Source of the DNA: WHSW01 sp963846165
GTDB taxonomy: Bacteria > Actinomycetota > Thermoleophilia > Solirubrobacterales > 70-9
Assembly: GCA_963846165.1 (NCBI GenBank)
Contig: CAWJUU010000007.1
Span: 1-64,000, forward strand
Length of the DNA: 64,000 nucleotides
Direction of reading: 5' to 3'
Below are positions 7,417-15,146 of this stretch, one piece after another; positions within the stretch are counted from its first letter, which is position 1; each line of letters opens with the position of its first letter. The position numbers and the translations under genes are program-made. Under the pieces are notes generated by a model. That model ran no database searches. It was not told the DNA's origin and saw only the letters and a program-made list of their open reading frames with translations.

Positions 7417-8232
7417 CTACCTGGCGGGCGTCGCCGCGCGCAGCTGTGGAAAGGCGGAGACCAGATCGGCCGCGTCCACCTGGAAAAGCTCGATCGCCTC
7501 GGAGAGGCCCTGGAATCGCCAGGCGCCCAGGCTCCTCAGGCTGACGTCGCCTTCCAGGGACTCAAGGACCGCCTCGTGCACCGGGGCGGAGACGAGGACC
7601 TGGCCGCCGTGCCCCGCGAAGCAGATGCGCGCGACGGCGTGGAGCGAGAGTCCGACGTAACCGTTCTCGGTGAGCGTGGGACGGCCGCGGTGCAGGCCGA
7701 TCCGCAGCCGCACGTCGTTTCCCCCGGGCCAGCCGTGGGATTGCATCGCCCCCTGGATCGCAAGCGCAGCCTCCAGCGCCGCCGGGGCGCGTTCGAACAC
7801 TGCGAGGAAGTCGTCGCCTCGGGCGTCGACCTTGTGGCCGCCGGCCGAACGGACGGCGGCCCGCTGCAAGCGGCGGACCTCTGCGAGCACGGCGGCATAC
7901 TGGTCGCCGAGACGCCCGAGCAGCTCCGTCGAGCCCTCGAGATCGGTCATCAAGAAAGTGACCTGGCCCTTCGGCAGCTTGCGGTGTGGCTGCAGCTGGG
8001 CGTTGACAAAGCCGATCGGCATGATGCCGTGCTTCTTGGCGGCTCTCAGCAGCCGGGTACGAGCGCGGTCCCGTGCGCCGTCGTCCTCGAACGCAACCTG
8101 GTTGAACCGGGCGAGTGCGGCGCGGACGTGCGCCGGATCGTGGATCGGAAGTCGACGCTGGCCCCGCGAATCGATATATGCGAACGCGTAGTCGGGAAGC
8201 TGCGCCCGCTCCTTGGCGCTCAGCCGTGCCAT
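7417..8232 (-). CDS. Adenylate/guanylate cyclase (class III) domain protein
   Basis: A 271-aa protein. Residues about 1-75 form a small conserved module (PDYAFAYIDSRGQRRLPIHD, then a helical stretch) seen with other actinobacterial proteins. Residues about 85-260 are the class III catalytic domain, with VTFLMTDLEGSTELL (first metal Asp), KVDARGDDFLAVF (second metal-Asp region) and LRIGLHRG. The usual GDG reads GDD, and the final transition-state Arg region is VARICFAGHGG. Soluble. Probably co-transcribed with the cyclic nucleotide-binding gene that follows. Confidence 0.87.
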   Translation of the reverse strand: MARLSAKERAQLPDYAFAYIDSRGQRRLPIHDPAHVRAALARFNQVAFEDDGARDRARTRLLRAAKKHGIMPIGFVNAQLQPHRKLPKGQVTFLMTDLEGSTELLGRLGDQYAAVLAEVRRLQRAAVRSAGGHKVDARGDDFLAVFERAPAALEAALAIQGAMQSHGWPGGNDVRLRIGLHRGRPTLTENGYVGLSLHAVARICFAGHGGQVLVSAPVHEAVLESLEGDVSLRSLGAWRFQGLSEAIELFQVDAADLVSAFPQLRAATPAR

Positions 8233-8352
8233 CTCCCCGATGATCGCGCACTCGATGACCCGACGATCGCAAGTCGATTCATCCGCGGGCGCATCTCGTC
8301 CAGGATCAGCTCAATAGCTGGTGCCTAGGGCGAACGTGCCGATGGCTTCGAT

Positions 8353-8994
8353 ATGGAGCTCCGGCACAACCCTGTCACCAATCGCACGCGGCTGATCTGT
8401 GCCGGGGGCGCGATCGTTCTGGTGCTGGCCGCGGTGATCGTGCTGGCCGGCCGTGCCGAGGCGGATCGCGATTCGAGTCGCGGCGGCGATCAGGACCGAC
8501 GGGCTCTGGCCGGCCACTCGGCCGCGAGCGAGCGCGCGCCCGCCTCGAGTCGGCTGCGGCCTGATCCGGCTTGGAACGGTCGTCCGGACAGGCGGGCCCC
8601 GGCTCGGTCCGACTCGGCACAACGCTCGCCGGACGAGAGCACCAAGGCCCTGGCGCAGGTGCGCGATGCCGCCGGGGAACCGCTGCCGCTGAGTGACGAG
8701 GCCTGCAGGCGCAACGTCGCTCGCGCCGCCTTGCAGGGCCTGCGACTCCCCAGCGGCTGGAAGATGTATTGCGTCGGGCCCGGCCTCGACTGGGAAGGCG
8801 GCTCACACTGGGGCGTCACCTGTCCGTACGCTGATTGCCCCGAGGGCAGCGGGCCGTACGTTTCGATCTCGAATCCGACCTACTACGTCGTCGCTCACGA
8901 GCTCTGTCACGCCAATTTCGGCAATGACGAGCTGATGGCCGATGCCTGCGCCGCCGAGCGCGGCGCCTCGCTCGAGAGCAGCCCGTATGGGTGA
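8353..8994 (+). CDS. Membrane-anchored putative zinc metalloprotein with HELCH motif
   Basis: A 213-aa protein with one N-terminal membrane helix (about residues 14-33), a long Arg/Ser/Asp-rich linker and a compact extracytoplasmic C-terminal domain. That domain ends in VVAHELCHANFGNDELMADACAAE. HELCH is a HExxH zinc motif, followed after 8 residues by ExxAD as in gluzincin-like proteases. Six cysteines, four of them in the C-terminal domain just before the motif, could form disulfides. No named family recognised. Divergent from the cyclase gene. Confidence 0.7.
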   Translation: MELRHNPVTNRTRLICAGGAIVLVLAAVIVLAGRAEADRDSSRGGDQDRRALAGHSAASERAPASSRLRPDPAWNGRPDRRAPARSDSAQRSPDESTKALAQVRDAAGEPLPLSDEACRRNVARAALQGLRLPSGWKMYCVGPGLDWEGGSHWGVTCPYADCPEGSGPYVSISNPTYYVVAHELCHANFGNDELMADACAAERGASLESSPYG

Positions 8995-9033
8995 GCCGCG
9001 AGGCGCTGATCGTGCGCGCTGCGCCGGCGCTCC

Positions 9034-9993
9034 TCAGTCGTAGTCGTAGTGTTCGAGAAGCCTGCGAATCGTGGCCGCCATCGGTGGATCGCGAAAGGCG
9101 TTATAGGAGTAGAGGAAGTAGCTGTCGCGCAGACCGCGACGCTTGCGCAGGCATTCCGGAAACAGCGCCGGGTAGGAGACGCGGAAGCCGAAGTGAGTCT
9201 GCTGCTTCGCCCGGTGCACGATCAGCGCACGGCGCCGGGCGGTGCTGTAGCTCTCGATGAAGCGGCACCCGCCGCCGCCCTGCCGCTCGGGGTCGTTGTG
9301 GAGGTGATAGACGACGGGCACCTGGCGGGCCAGCCTGCGCACGGCGGGGCGGTTGAGCGTCAATCCGAAGTCCTGGACGGAGAGGAAGTCGGCGCGCAGC
9401 GGCATCGGTCGTCTCTTTGCGAGCCCGAAGACGTTGCCCCCGATCCACTCGCCGTTGGCGTGGGCCGACGCGATCGCGGCCCTGATCATCCGCGGGCGCT
9501 TTCGGTAGGCGCTGGAGAAGAAGTCGAAGAACCAGCCTTCGTTGTCGAGCTCCTTCCGCACCCGGGCCATCATCCGGAGGATCTCGTCGCCGTCGCGGTA
9601 CTGCTTTGCGTTCAGGGTCACGTCGAACCCCGCCTGCGGGCTTGTGGTGCGGACGATGCGCGTGATGTTGCGCCAGGCGCGAACCTCACGGGGCTTCGGA
9701 TGCTGGCCCTTCGCGTAGCGGATCACGCCCGAGACCCAGCTCGGCTGAAGGCTGGCCAGCGAGCGGCCGACCCGGCGCGCGTTCGAGTTGCGCACGGTCG
9801 AGAGCCGGGTGTGATGAACGCGGGCTGAGACGATTCGCGAGAGCGCTTGCGAGAACGTCTCGGGTCCCGGGATGACCGGCCCGCCGCCGCGCTCGGCGCC
9901 GACCGAGGACAGGGAGGCGAACGTGAACACCGCAACGAGGACGGCGACCACGATGCTCCTCGTACGAGGGCCTGTGAGGTTGGAGTCGCTCAC
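9034..9993 (-). CDS. Secreted hypothetical protein
   Basis: A 319-aa protein with a clear N-terminal hydrophobic signal segment (IVVAVLVAVFTFASLSSVGA). The mature part has recurring beta/alpha-like stretches such as FDVTLNAKQY, EWIGGNVFGL, ADFLSVQDFGL and VPVVYHLHND, which suggest a TIM-barrel-like exported protein. I cannot name a family. The ATG at 9993 overlaps the stop of the SRPBCC gene (ATGA), so the two are translated together. Confidence 0.7.
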   Translation of the reverse strand: MSDSNLTGPRTRSIVVAVLVAVFTFASLSSVGAERGGGPVIPGPETFSQALSRIVSARVHHTRLSTVRNSNARRVGRSLASLQPSWVSGVIRYAKGQHPKPREVRAWRNITRIVRTTSPQAGFDVTLNAKQYRDGDEILRMMARVRKELDNEGWFFDFFSSAYRKRPRMIRAAIASAHANGEWIGGNVFGLAKRRPMPLRADFLSVQDFGLTLNRPAVRRLARQVPVVYHLHNDPERQGGGGCRFIESYSTARRRALIVHRAKQQTHFGFRVSYPALFPECLRKRRGLRDSYFLYSYNAFRDPPMAATIRRLLEHYDYD

Positions 9994-10469
9994 GCCCCCG
10001 GGGCCGGCGCTGCTGCCTGCCGCTCCTCGAGCAGCGCCTTGAGCTTCTGGAGGTCCTTCTTCAGCCCCGAGCGGACCATGGGGCCAAGGATCGGGCCGAG
10101 CAGGCGCATCCCGCCCGTCGGCGTGAGCTCGATCTCATAGGTGAACACTGCCCCCGTCCCGGGCGCGTCGCCCTTGACCGTTCGGGAGCCGCGCAGGCCG
10201 CCGATCGTTCCCGAGCCCTCGAAGCGATAGGACACGCCGGGATCCAGATCGGTGACCGCGGTGTCGGCGACGTACTCGCGACCCGAGGTTTTGACCACCT
10301 CATGGACCTTGGTTCCGACCCCCGGTGGGCCGGCCGGGTCGGGTGTCATCTCGAGCAGCCCGTTTCGCCACTCGCGGTCGAACGAGTAGTCGGCGATCGC
10401 TTCCCAGACCACAGCGGGCGGCTCAGCGATCTGAACGGATTCCTCGATCTGGACGGTCCGGCTCATCAT
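9990..10469 (-). CDS. SRPBCC family (polyketide cyclase/dehydrase-like) protein
   Basis: A 159-aa START-like fold protein. It opens with QIEESVQIAEPPAVVWEAIADYSFDREWRNGLLEM, the standard first strand and helices of SRPBCC proteins, and ends with the long C-terminal helix around LKKDLQKLKALLEER. These bind hydrophobic ligands in a cavity; the ligand here is unknown. Coupled by ATGA to the secreted hypothetical gene downstream. A start three bases later (10466, MSRTV) is equally possible. Confidence 0.8.
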   Translation of the reverse strand: MMSRTVQIEESVQIAEPPAVVWEAIADYSFDREWRNGLLEMTPDPAGPPGVGTKVHEVVKTSGREYVADTAVTDLDPGVSYRFEGSGTIGGLRGSRTVKGDAPGTGAVFTYEIELTPTGGMRLLGPILGPMVRSGLKKDLQKLKALLEERQAAAPAPGA

Positions 10470-10545
10470 GTCCCCCTCGTCGTGGACGGGATCGTCTCGC
10501 TGATTTTCCTGTTTTCCCCGGCGGCTCGCCGCGCCGGTACGACGA

Positions 10546-11148
10546 CTAGGATCCAGCTTGACCTTGTTCGGCGAAGACGTCGCGCGCGAGCCGGGTCGCG
10601 GCGGCGCGCGAGGCCTGCGGGTTGGCGCCCGGGACGTGGAAGCTGATCTTGACCAGCATGCCGTCGTCGATCGCCGTCAGTTGTGAGGTGAACCGAGTCC
10701 AGTACGCCCCCACCCCGCCGTGAGTGCTGTCGTTGCCGACCCCGCGGACGCCGACGGGCTGGGTGCTGTCGGGGATCGCGTCGAAGGTTGCGCGCTGTCT
10801 GGCTTCGGAGATCAGGTTGTAGTAGCGGAGCGGCGCCTTCTGCGCGGTGTCGAGGGTGATCTCGACGTAGAGGTCGCGCCCGCTCGTCTCGCGGTATTCG
10901 CAGCTCGAGAGGTCGAGCGAGTCATTGGCGCGACGCTCGAGCGGCCCGATCGGTCCTCCCGCTTGCGCGACCGCGCGGCGCACGGCTTGCGCTGGCACGG
11001 CACGGCAGGCGGGCGAGCGGCGGGGGTCGCTCCCGTCGTCGGCGGCCGACGAGGTCGTCGTGTTCGCGCTCGGGGCGGCGGGTTGATCATCGCCGCACCC
11101 GCCGAGCAACAGGGCCAGCAGGATCAGGATCGGGCAGATGCGCTGCAC
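10546..11148 (-). CDS. Lipoprotein, DUF3558-like
   Basis: A 200-aa protein with a lipoprotein signal peptide ending in LLGGC, then a Thr/Ser-rich linker. The compact domain starts SPACRAVPAQAVRRAV and has a second Cys in LDLSSCEYRE. The central TRFTSQLTAIDDGMLVKISF and the C-terminal ARDVFAEQ resemble the actinobacterial DUF3558 lipoprotein group. The function is unknown; it is expected on the outer face of the cytoplasmic membrane. Separated from the SRPBCC gene by 76 bp. Confidence 0.75.
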   Translation of the reverse strand: MQRICPILILLALLLGGCGDDQPAAPSANTTTSSAADDGSDPRRSPACRAVPAQAVRRAVAQAGGPIGPLERRANDSLDLSSCEYRETSGRDLYVEITLDTAQKAPLRYYNLISEARQRATFDAIPDSTQPVGVRGVGNDSTHGGVGAYWTRFTSQLTAIDDGMLVKISFHVPGANPQASRAAATRLARDVFAEQGQAGS

Positions 11149-11213
11149 GTGCGATCAAAGGACGACTAACCGCGATACGCAGCTTCGAAACCACTCGCCC
11201 GACGCAGGTACGA

Positions 11214-11678
11214 CTAGCCCGAGCCGGCGACTGCGTAACGGAGGATCTCGACCACCTGCTCGGGGGTCTCGGCGGTCGCCATCGCGGCGCGATCGACCTC
11301 CTTGAGCGCGTGGGTGAGCTCCGGGTCGTGAAGGGTGACCACCGGCTTGCCGAGCGCGGCCGCGTAACCGGCCTCGAAGGCGGCGTTCCATTGCCGGTAC
11401 TTGTCGCCGAAGCGGACGACGACGACGTCGGCGCGGCGAAGCAGCGTCTGGGTGCGGACGGCGTTGACGCCGGCGCCCTTGTGGTCCTTCCAGAAGCCAT
11501 CGGCCTCGGGGCCGAGGATGTCGGTGCCGACGTCGTCCGAGGCGCCGTGGTCGGTCACAGGGGCGAGCAGCTCGACGGGCAGGCCCGCGTTGCGCACGCC
11601 CTCGGCGATCCGCTCGCGCCAGTCGGAATGGATCTCGCCCGAGAGGTAGACATGCCAGGTCCCGTTCGGTTCAGCCAT
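11214..11678 (-). CDS. ytoQ: YtoQ family protein
   Basis: A 154-aa soluble protein related to nucleoside 2-deoxyribosyltransferase-like folds. It contains VYLSGEIHSDWRERI, VTDHGASDDVGTDILG, FWKDHKGAGVNAVRT and VVRFGDKYRQWNAAFEAGYAAALGKPVV, as in Bacillus YtoQ. The biochemical role is not established. I chose ATG 11678; an ATG two codons upstream (11684) is possible. A long inverted repeat (11706-11760) lies directly upstream, probably in its leader. Confidence 0.87.
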   Translation of the reverse strand: MAEPNGTWHVYLSGEIHSDWRERIAEGVRNAGLPVELLAPVTDHGASDDVGTDILGPEADGFWKDHKGAGVNAVRTQTLLRRADVVVVRFGDKYRQWNAAFEAGYAAALGKPVVTLHDPELTHALKEVDRAAMATAETPEQVVEILRYAVAGSG

Positions 11679-11705
11679 CGGCATCGATCCTACCCGGCCC
11701 GAACC

Positions 11706-11760
11706 GGCCACTAGGCGTCGCGGCCCGCAGGCGCGGGCATCGCGATTTCGCCTAGTGGCC
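11706..11760. promoter_or_regulatory. 55-nt nested hairpin between ytoQ and trpB2
   Basis: Outer arms GGCCACTAGGCG (11706-11717) and CGCCTAGTGGCC (11749-11760) are perfect 12-bp complements. Inside are TCGCG/CGCGA (5 bp) and GCCCGC/GCGGGC (6 bp) with an AGGC loop and small bulges (AT and TTT) on one side. That gives 23 bp of nested pairing. It lies 28 bp before the ytoQ ATG on the minus strand and 71 bp before trpB2 on the plus strand. It could be a leader RNA structure or an operator for the divergent pair. Confidence 0.6.
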
Positions 11761-11831
11761 AATCCGTCCGCTGCAAGACACGACCCCAGGCATAGAATCG
11801 CGCTCGTCGAGGCCACCGAGAGGAGATCCCC

Positions 11832-13198
11832 TTGAGCGCCAGCGAGCAGACCGACTTCCGGCTCGGAGAATCCGAAATCCCCACCCACTGGGTCAACCTG
11901 CTCCCGGAGTTGCCCGGCGAGCCGCTACCACCGCTTCATCCAGCGACCAAGCAGCCGCTCGGGCCCGACGACCTGGCGCCCCTGTTCCCGATGGCGCTGA
12001 TCGGCCAGGAGGTCTCCGCCGAGCCCGAGATCGAGATCCCCGAGGAGGTGCGCGACGTCTACAAGCTCTGGCGGCCCACCCCCCTGCTGCGCGCCCGCCG
12101 ACTCGAGCGCGCGCTCGAGACTCCCGCCCACATCTACTACAAGTACGAGGGCGTCTCGCCTGCCGGCTCGCACAAGCCCAACACCGCGGTCGCGCAGGCC
12201 TTCTACAACAAGCAGGAGGGCGTGCGCAAGCTCGCGACCGAGACCGGCGCCGGCCAGTGGGGCTCGGCGCTGGCGCTCGCCTGCCAGCTCTTCGGGCTCG
12301 AGTGCGAGGTATTCATGGTCGGCGTCTCCTTCGACCAGAAGCCCTATCGGCGAGCGATGATCGAGACCTGGGGCGGGACCGTGCACCGCAGTCCCTCCGA
12401 CCACACCGAGGCCGGCCGCTCGCAGGCGGAGCACACCTCGGGCAGCCTCGGGATCGCGATCTCCGAGGCGGTCGAGGTAGCGGCGGGCGCCGAGGACACC
12501 AACTACTCGCTCGGCTCGGTGCTCAACCACGTCTGCCTGCACCAGACCGTGATCGGCCAGGAAGCGATCGCCCAGCTCGAGCTCGCCGGCGAGTACCCAG
12601 ACGTCGTCGTCGGCTGCGTCGGCGGCGGCTCGAACTTCGCCGGGGTCGCGTTCCCGTTCATCCGCGCCAACCTGCGCGACGGCAAGCAACGCGCTTCGTC
12701 GCCGCCGAGCCGGCCGCGTGCCCGACGCTGACCCGGGGCGTCTACCGCTACGACTTCGGCGACACGGTCGGGCTCACCCCGCTGATGCCGATGTACACGC
12801 TTGGCCACGACTTCGTCCCCCCGCCGGTGCATGCCGGCGGCCTCCGGTACCACGGCGACTCGCCGATGATCTGCGGGCTCGTCAAGGAGGGGATCATCGA
12901 GCCGGTCGCCGTCCACCAGACGGCGGCATTCGAGGCGGCGGTGCGCTTCGCGCGCTCGGAAGGAATCATCCCCGCGCCGGAGCCGTCGCACGCGCTGCGC
13001 GCCGCCTTCGACGAGGCCGAGGCGGCCAAGCAGGCGGGCGAGGAGCGCGTGATCCTGGTCAACCTCTGCGGCCACGGCCACTTCGACATGTCCGCCTACG
13101 ACGCTTTCCTGGCCGGCAAGCTGACCGATCTCGAGTTCAGCCAGGCCGACATGGACGCCGCGCTCGAGCGCCTGCCCGACGCTCCCGTTCCCGCCTGA
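11832..13198 (+). pseudogene. trpB2: TrpB2-type tryptophan synthase beta chain (PLP), frameshifted
   Basis: Encodes a TrpB2-class tryptophan synthase beta-like enzyme (indole plus serine to tryptophan, PLP-dependent). The first part (11832 to about 12687) has WRPTPLLRARRLE, the PLP lysine in SPAGSHKPNTA and the phosphate loop GCVGGGSNFAG. The second part continues one frame back from about 12689 with TRFVAAEPAACPTLTRG and runs to NLCGHGHFDMSAYD at the family C terminus. Both halves are complete, so a single missing base near 12687-12689 is the only lesion. TTG start with GAGAGGAGA upstream. Sequencing error or a recent mutation; the gene is otherwise about 455 aa, normal for the family. Confidence 0.85.
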
Positions 13199-13245
13199 AC
13201 GGCGCGCGCCGCCGCACACCTGCGCCGCTATCTTGGGGCCGCCCC

Positions 13246-13334
13246 GGAGAGGTGACCGAGTGGCTTAAGGTGCGCGACTGGAAATCGCGTGGGCGGTGCA
13301 AGCTGCCTCGTGGGTTCGAATCCCACCCTCTCCG
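13246..13334 (+). tRNA. tRNA-Ser(GGA)
   Basis: An 89-nt tRNA. Acceptor GGAGAGG/CCTCTCC, anticodon stem CGCGA/TCGCG with loop CTGGAAA (anticodon GGA at 13280-13282), a long class II variable arm (GGGCGGTGCAAGCTGCC region) and T arm GTGGG-TTCGAAT-CCCAC. Discriminator G; CCA not encoded. Confidence 0.95.
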
Positions 13335-13459
13335 CTGCTGCTGCTCGCTGCTGGGCGTTAACGGCGCCAAGTACTGTCAGCGAGGAGCCGCGATTAGTTT
13401 TCCCCCGTTCGCCGGTCTCAACGGCTAAGCCCACAACCGAGGCAGAAGGAGTGTTTCTG

Positions 13460-13819
13460 ATGGCCCGCTATGTCGATGGATTCGTCTTCGCAGTACCCAA
13501 GAACAAGATTGAGGAGTACCGAAAGGTCGCCCGCAAGGCGGGAATAGTCTGGAAGGAGCACGGCGCGCTCGAGTACATCGAATGCGTCGGCGACGATGTG
13601 CCAAAGGGCAAGGTCACCGACTTTCCGATGAGCGTCAAGGCGAAGCGCAACGAGGTCGTCGGCTTCTCCTGGATCGTCTACAAGTCGCGCAAGCACCGCG
13701 ATGCCGTCAACAAGAAGGTGATGTCCGACCCGCGGTTCGCCGCCTACGACCCGAAGGACATGCCGGCTGACATGTCGCGGATGATTTACGGTGGCTTCAA
13801 GGCAATCGTCGAGCTGTGA
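13460..13819 (+). CDS. DUF1428 domain-containing protein
   Basis: A 119-aa protein of the DUF1428 (YbaA-like) family. It starts MARYVDGFVFAVPKNKIEEYR and contains ALEYIECVGDDVP, a WIVYKSRKHRDAVNKKV segment and a C-terminal SRMIYGGFKAIVEL. It has a dimeric alpha-beta barrel-like fold and no known activity. A strong AGAAGGAG lies 8 bp before ATG 13460 and fixes the start. It stands alone, 125 bp after tRNA-Ser. Confidence 0.9.
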   Translation: MARYVDGFVFAVPKNKIEEYRKVARKAGIVWKEHGALEYIECVGDDVPKGKVTDFPMSVKAKRNEVVGFSWIVYKSRKHRDAVNKKVMSDPRFAAYDPKDMPADMSRMIYGGFKAIVEL

Positions 13820-13871
13820 GCGCTGCCGCCGCCAACCGGCTAATCAACGCCTGGGTCCCAGGGTTCGAATA

Positions 13872-13891
13872 GCGTCCCACTAGTGGGACGC
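13872..13891. repeat. Perfect 20-bp palindrome
   Basis: GCGTCCCACTAGTGGGACGC is a perfect dyad without a loop, in the 97-bp gap between the convergent DUF1428 and TMEM175-like genes. As RNA it would fold poorly at the centre, so it may be a protein-binding dyad rather than a terminator. A GGGTTCGAAT stretch just before it recalls a tRNA T arm. Confidence 0.55.
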
Positions 13892-13916
13892 TCGGCGATG
13901 GTGGGAGGGGCTGGGT

Positions 13917-14585
13917 CTAGAAGTACTCGTCGGCGTGCGGCGGCTTCCAGCGGTTGGCGATGAACTGGAACGGGACCCCGAAGAACCAGACCACGACCGC
14001 GAGGCTGGTGCTGATGAAGGCGACTGGGATCGAGGCGATGAAGAAGATCACCGGCGAGAGCGAGAGCATGTTGCCCCAGCGATAGACGTCGTCGGGCGTC
14101 TCGCGTTCGAGCAGGCCGTCGCGGCGCGCCTGGCGGAAGAGCACCACCTCCATCCCGCTGACCGCTCCGACGGCGACCGCGTAGATCGCGATCGAGAGCG
14201 GGTTCTCGAAGAAGTTGCCGAGCAGCCCGGTGGGAAAGGGCAGGAAGGCGATGAACATCAGATAGACCAGGTTGAGCCCGATCAGCGAGGTGTCAATGGC
14301 CGCGAGACGGGCGATGAAGGCGTGGTGGGCGACCCAGTAGCGACCGATAACCACGAAGCTGATGAAGAAGCTGATGAAGCTGCCGAGGTCGTCGTTGAGC
14401 GCCTCGGCGAGCTCGTGGACGCTGTCGGTATCGCTCAGGTCCGGGACCTCGATCCCGACCACGAGCAGGGTCATCGCGATTGCGAACAGCCCGTCGCTGA
14501 AGGCGAGCAGGCGGGAGAACTCGTCGGTGCCGCGCTCGTAGCGGCGGCGCCGGTATGTGCCGGTGCCTGGCTCCGCGGCGTTCAC
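13917..14585 (-). CDS. TMEM175-family potassium channel-like protein (DUF1211)
   Basis: A 222-aa protein with six hydrophobic helices. The first helix carries the family hallmark FSDGLFAIAMTLLVVGIEVP (FSD motif). Bacterial homologues form tetrameric potassium-leak channels. I chose GTG 14585 (protein begins VNAAEPGTG). The frame stays open upstream but overlaps tadA and is Ser/Arg-rich. It lies 10 bp after tadA on the same strand. Confidence 0.87.
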   Translation of the reverse strand: MNAAEPGTGTYRRRRYERGTDEFSRLLAFSDGLFAIAMTLLVVGIEVPDLSDTDSVHELAEALNDDLGSFISFFISFVVIGRYWVAHHAFIARLAAIDTSLIGLNLVYLMFIAFLPFPTGLLGNFFENPLSIAIYAVAVGAVSGMEVVLFRQARRDGLLERETPDDVYRWGNMLSLSPVIFFIASIPVAFISTSLAVVVWFFGVPFQFIANRWKPPHADEYF

Positions 14586-14595
14586 GGGCCGGAGC

Positions 14596-15066
14596 CTATC
14601 CGCGACGGTCGGCGAAGAAGGCGCGTAGCAGCTCTGCGGACTCGTTGGCGAGCAGGCCGGAGTCGACCCGCGGACGATGGTTGAGCCGCGGCTCGGAGAG
14701 CACGTCGAGGACGCTGCCCGCGGCGCCCGCCTTCGGGTCGCCGGCGCCGAAAACGACCCTGGGCACGCGGGCGAGGACGATCGCGCCGGCACACATCGCG
14801 CAGGGCTCGAGCGTCACGTAGAGCACCGAGTCTGCGATCCGCCAGCCCCCGAGCTGATCGCTTGCGGCGCGCAGGGCGAGGATCTCGGCGTGCGCGGTGG
14901 GATCGGCGCGCAACTCGCGCTCGTTGCCGGCCGCACCGAGGACCTCGCCCTCGCGAACCACGACCGCACCGATCGGCGCATCGCCGTGCTCGGCCGCGCG
15001 CTCGGCCTCGCGCAGCGCGAGGCGCATGAACTGCTCGTCGCGGGCGAAAAAGCGGGACTCGGCCAT
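14596..15066 (-). CDS. tadA: tRNA-specific adenosine deaminase TadA
   Basis: A 156-aa cytidine-deaminase-fold enzyme that converts A34 to inosine in tRNA-Arg(ACG). The zinc site is TAHAEILAL plus EPCAMCAGAI, and ARVPRVVFGAGDPKAGA follows as in TadA. ATG 15066 is favoured; further upstream the frame is unlike the family. It precedes the TMEM175-like gene in a two-gene unit, divergent from the subtilase gene. Confidence 0.9.
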   Translation of the reverse strand: MAESRFFARDEQFMRLALREAERAAEHGDAPIGAVVVREGEVLGAAGNERELRADPTAHAEILALRAASDQLGGWRIADSVLYVTLEPCAMCAGAIVLARVPRVVFGAGDPKAGAAGSVLDVLSEPRLNHRPRVDSGLLANESAELLRAFFADRRG

Positions 15067-15146
15067 CGGCGAAGTATCGGCCACCGGCAACTTCCGCAAT
15101 TGTGGGGTGTTGCGAGGGAAGGGGAGATTCGGTTCGTCGATCCACC

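Noticed and set aside
13834..13871. A further tRNA 3' fragment before the 20-bp palindrome
   Set aside because: GGGTTCGAAT is present but T stem and acceptor pairing are not; too weak to list.
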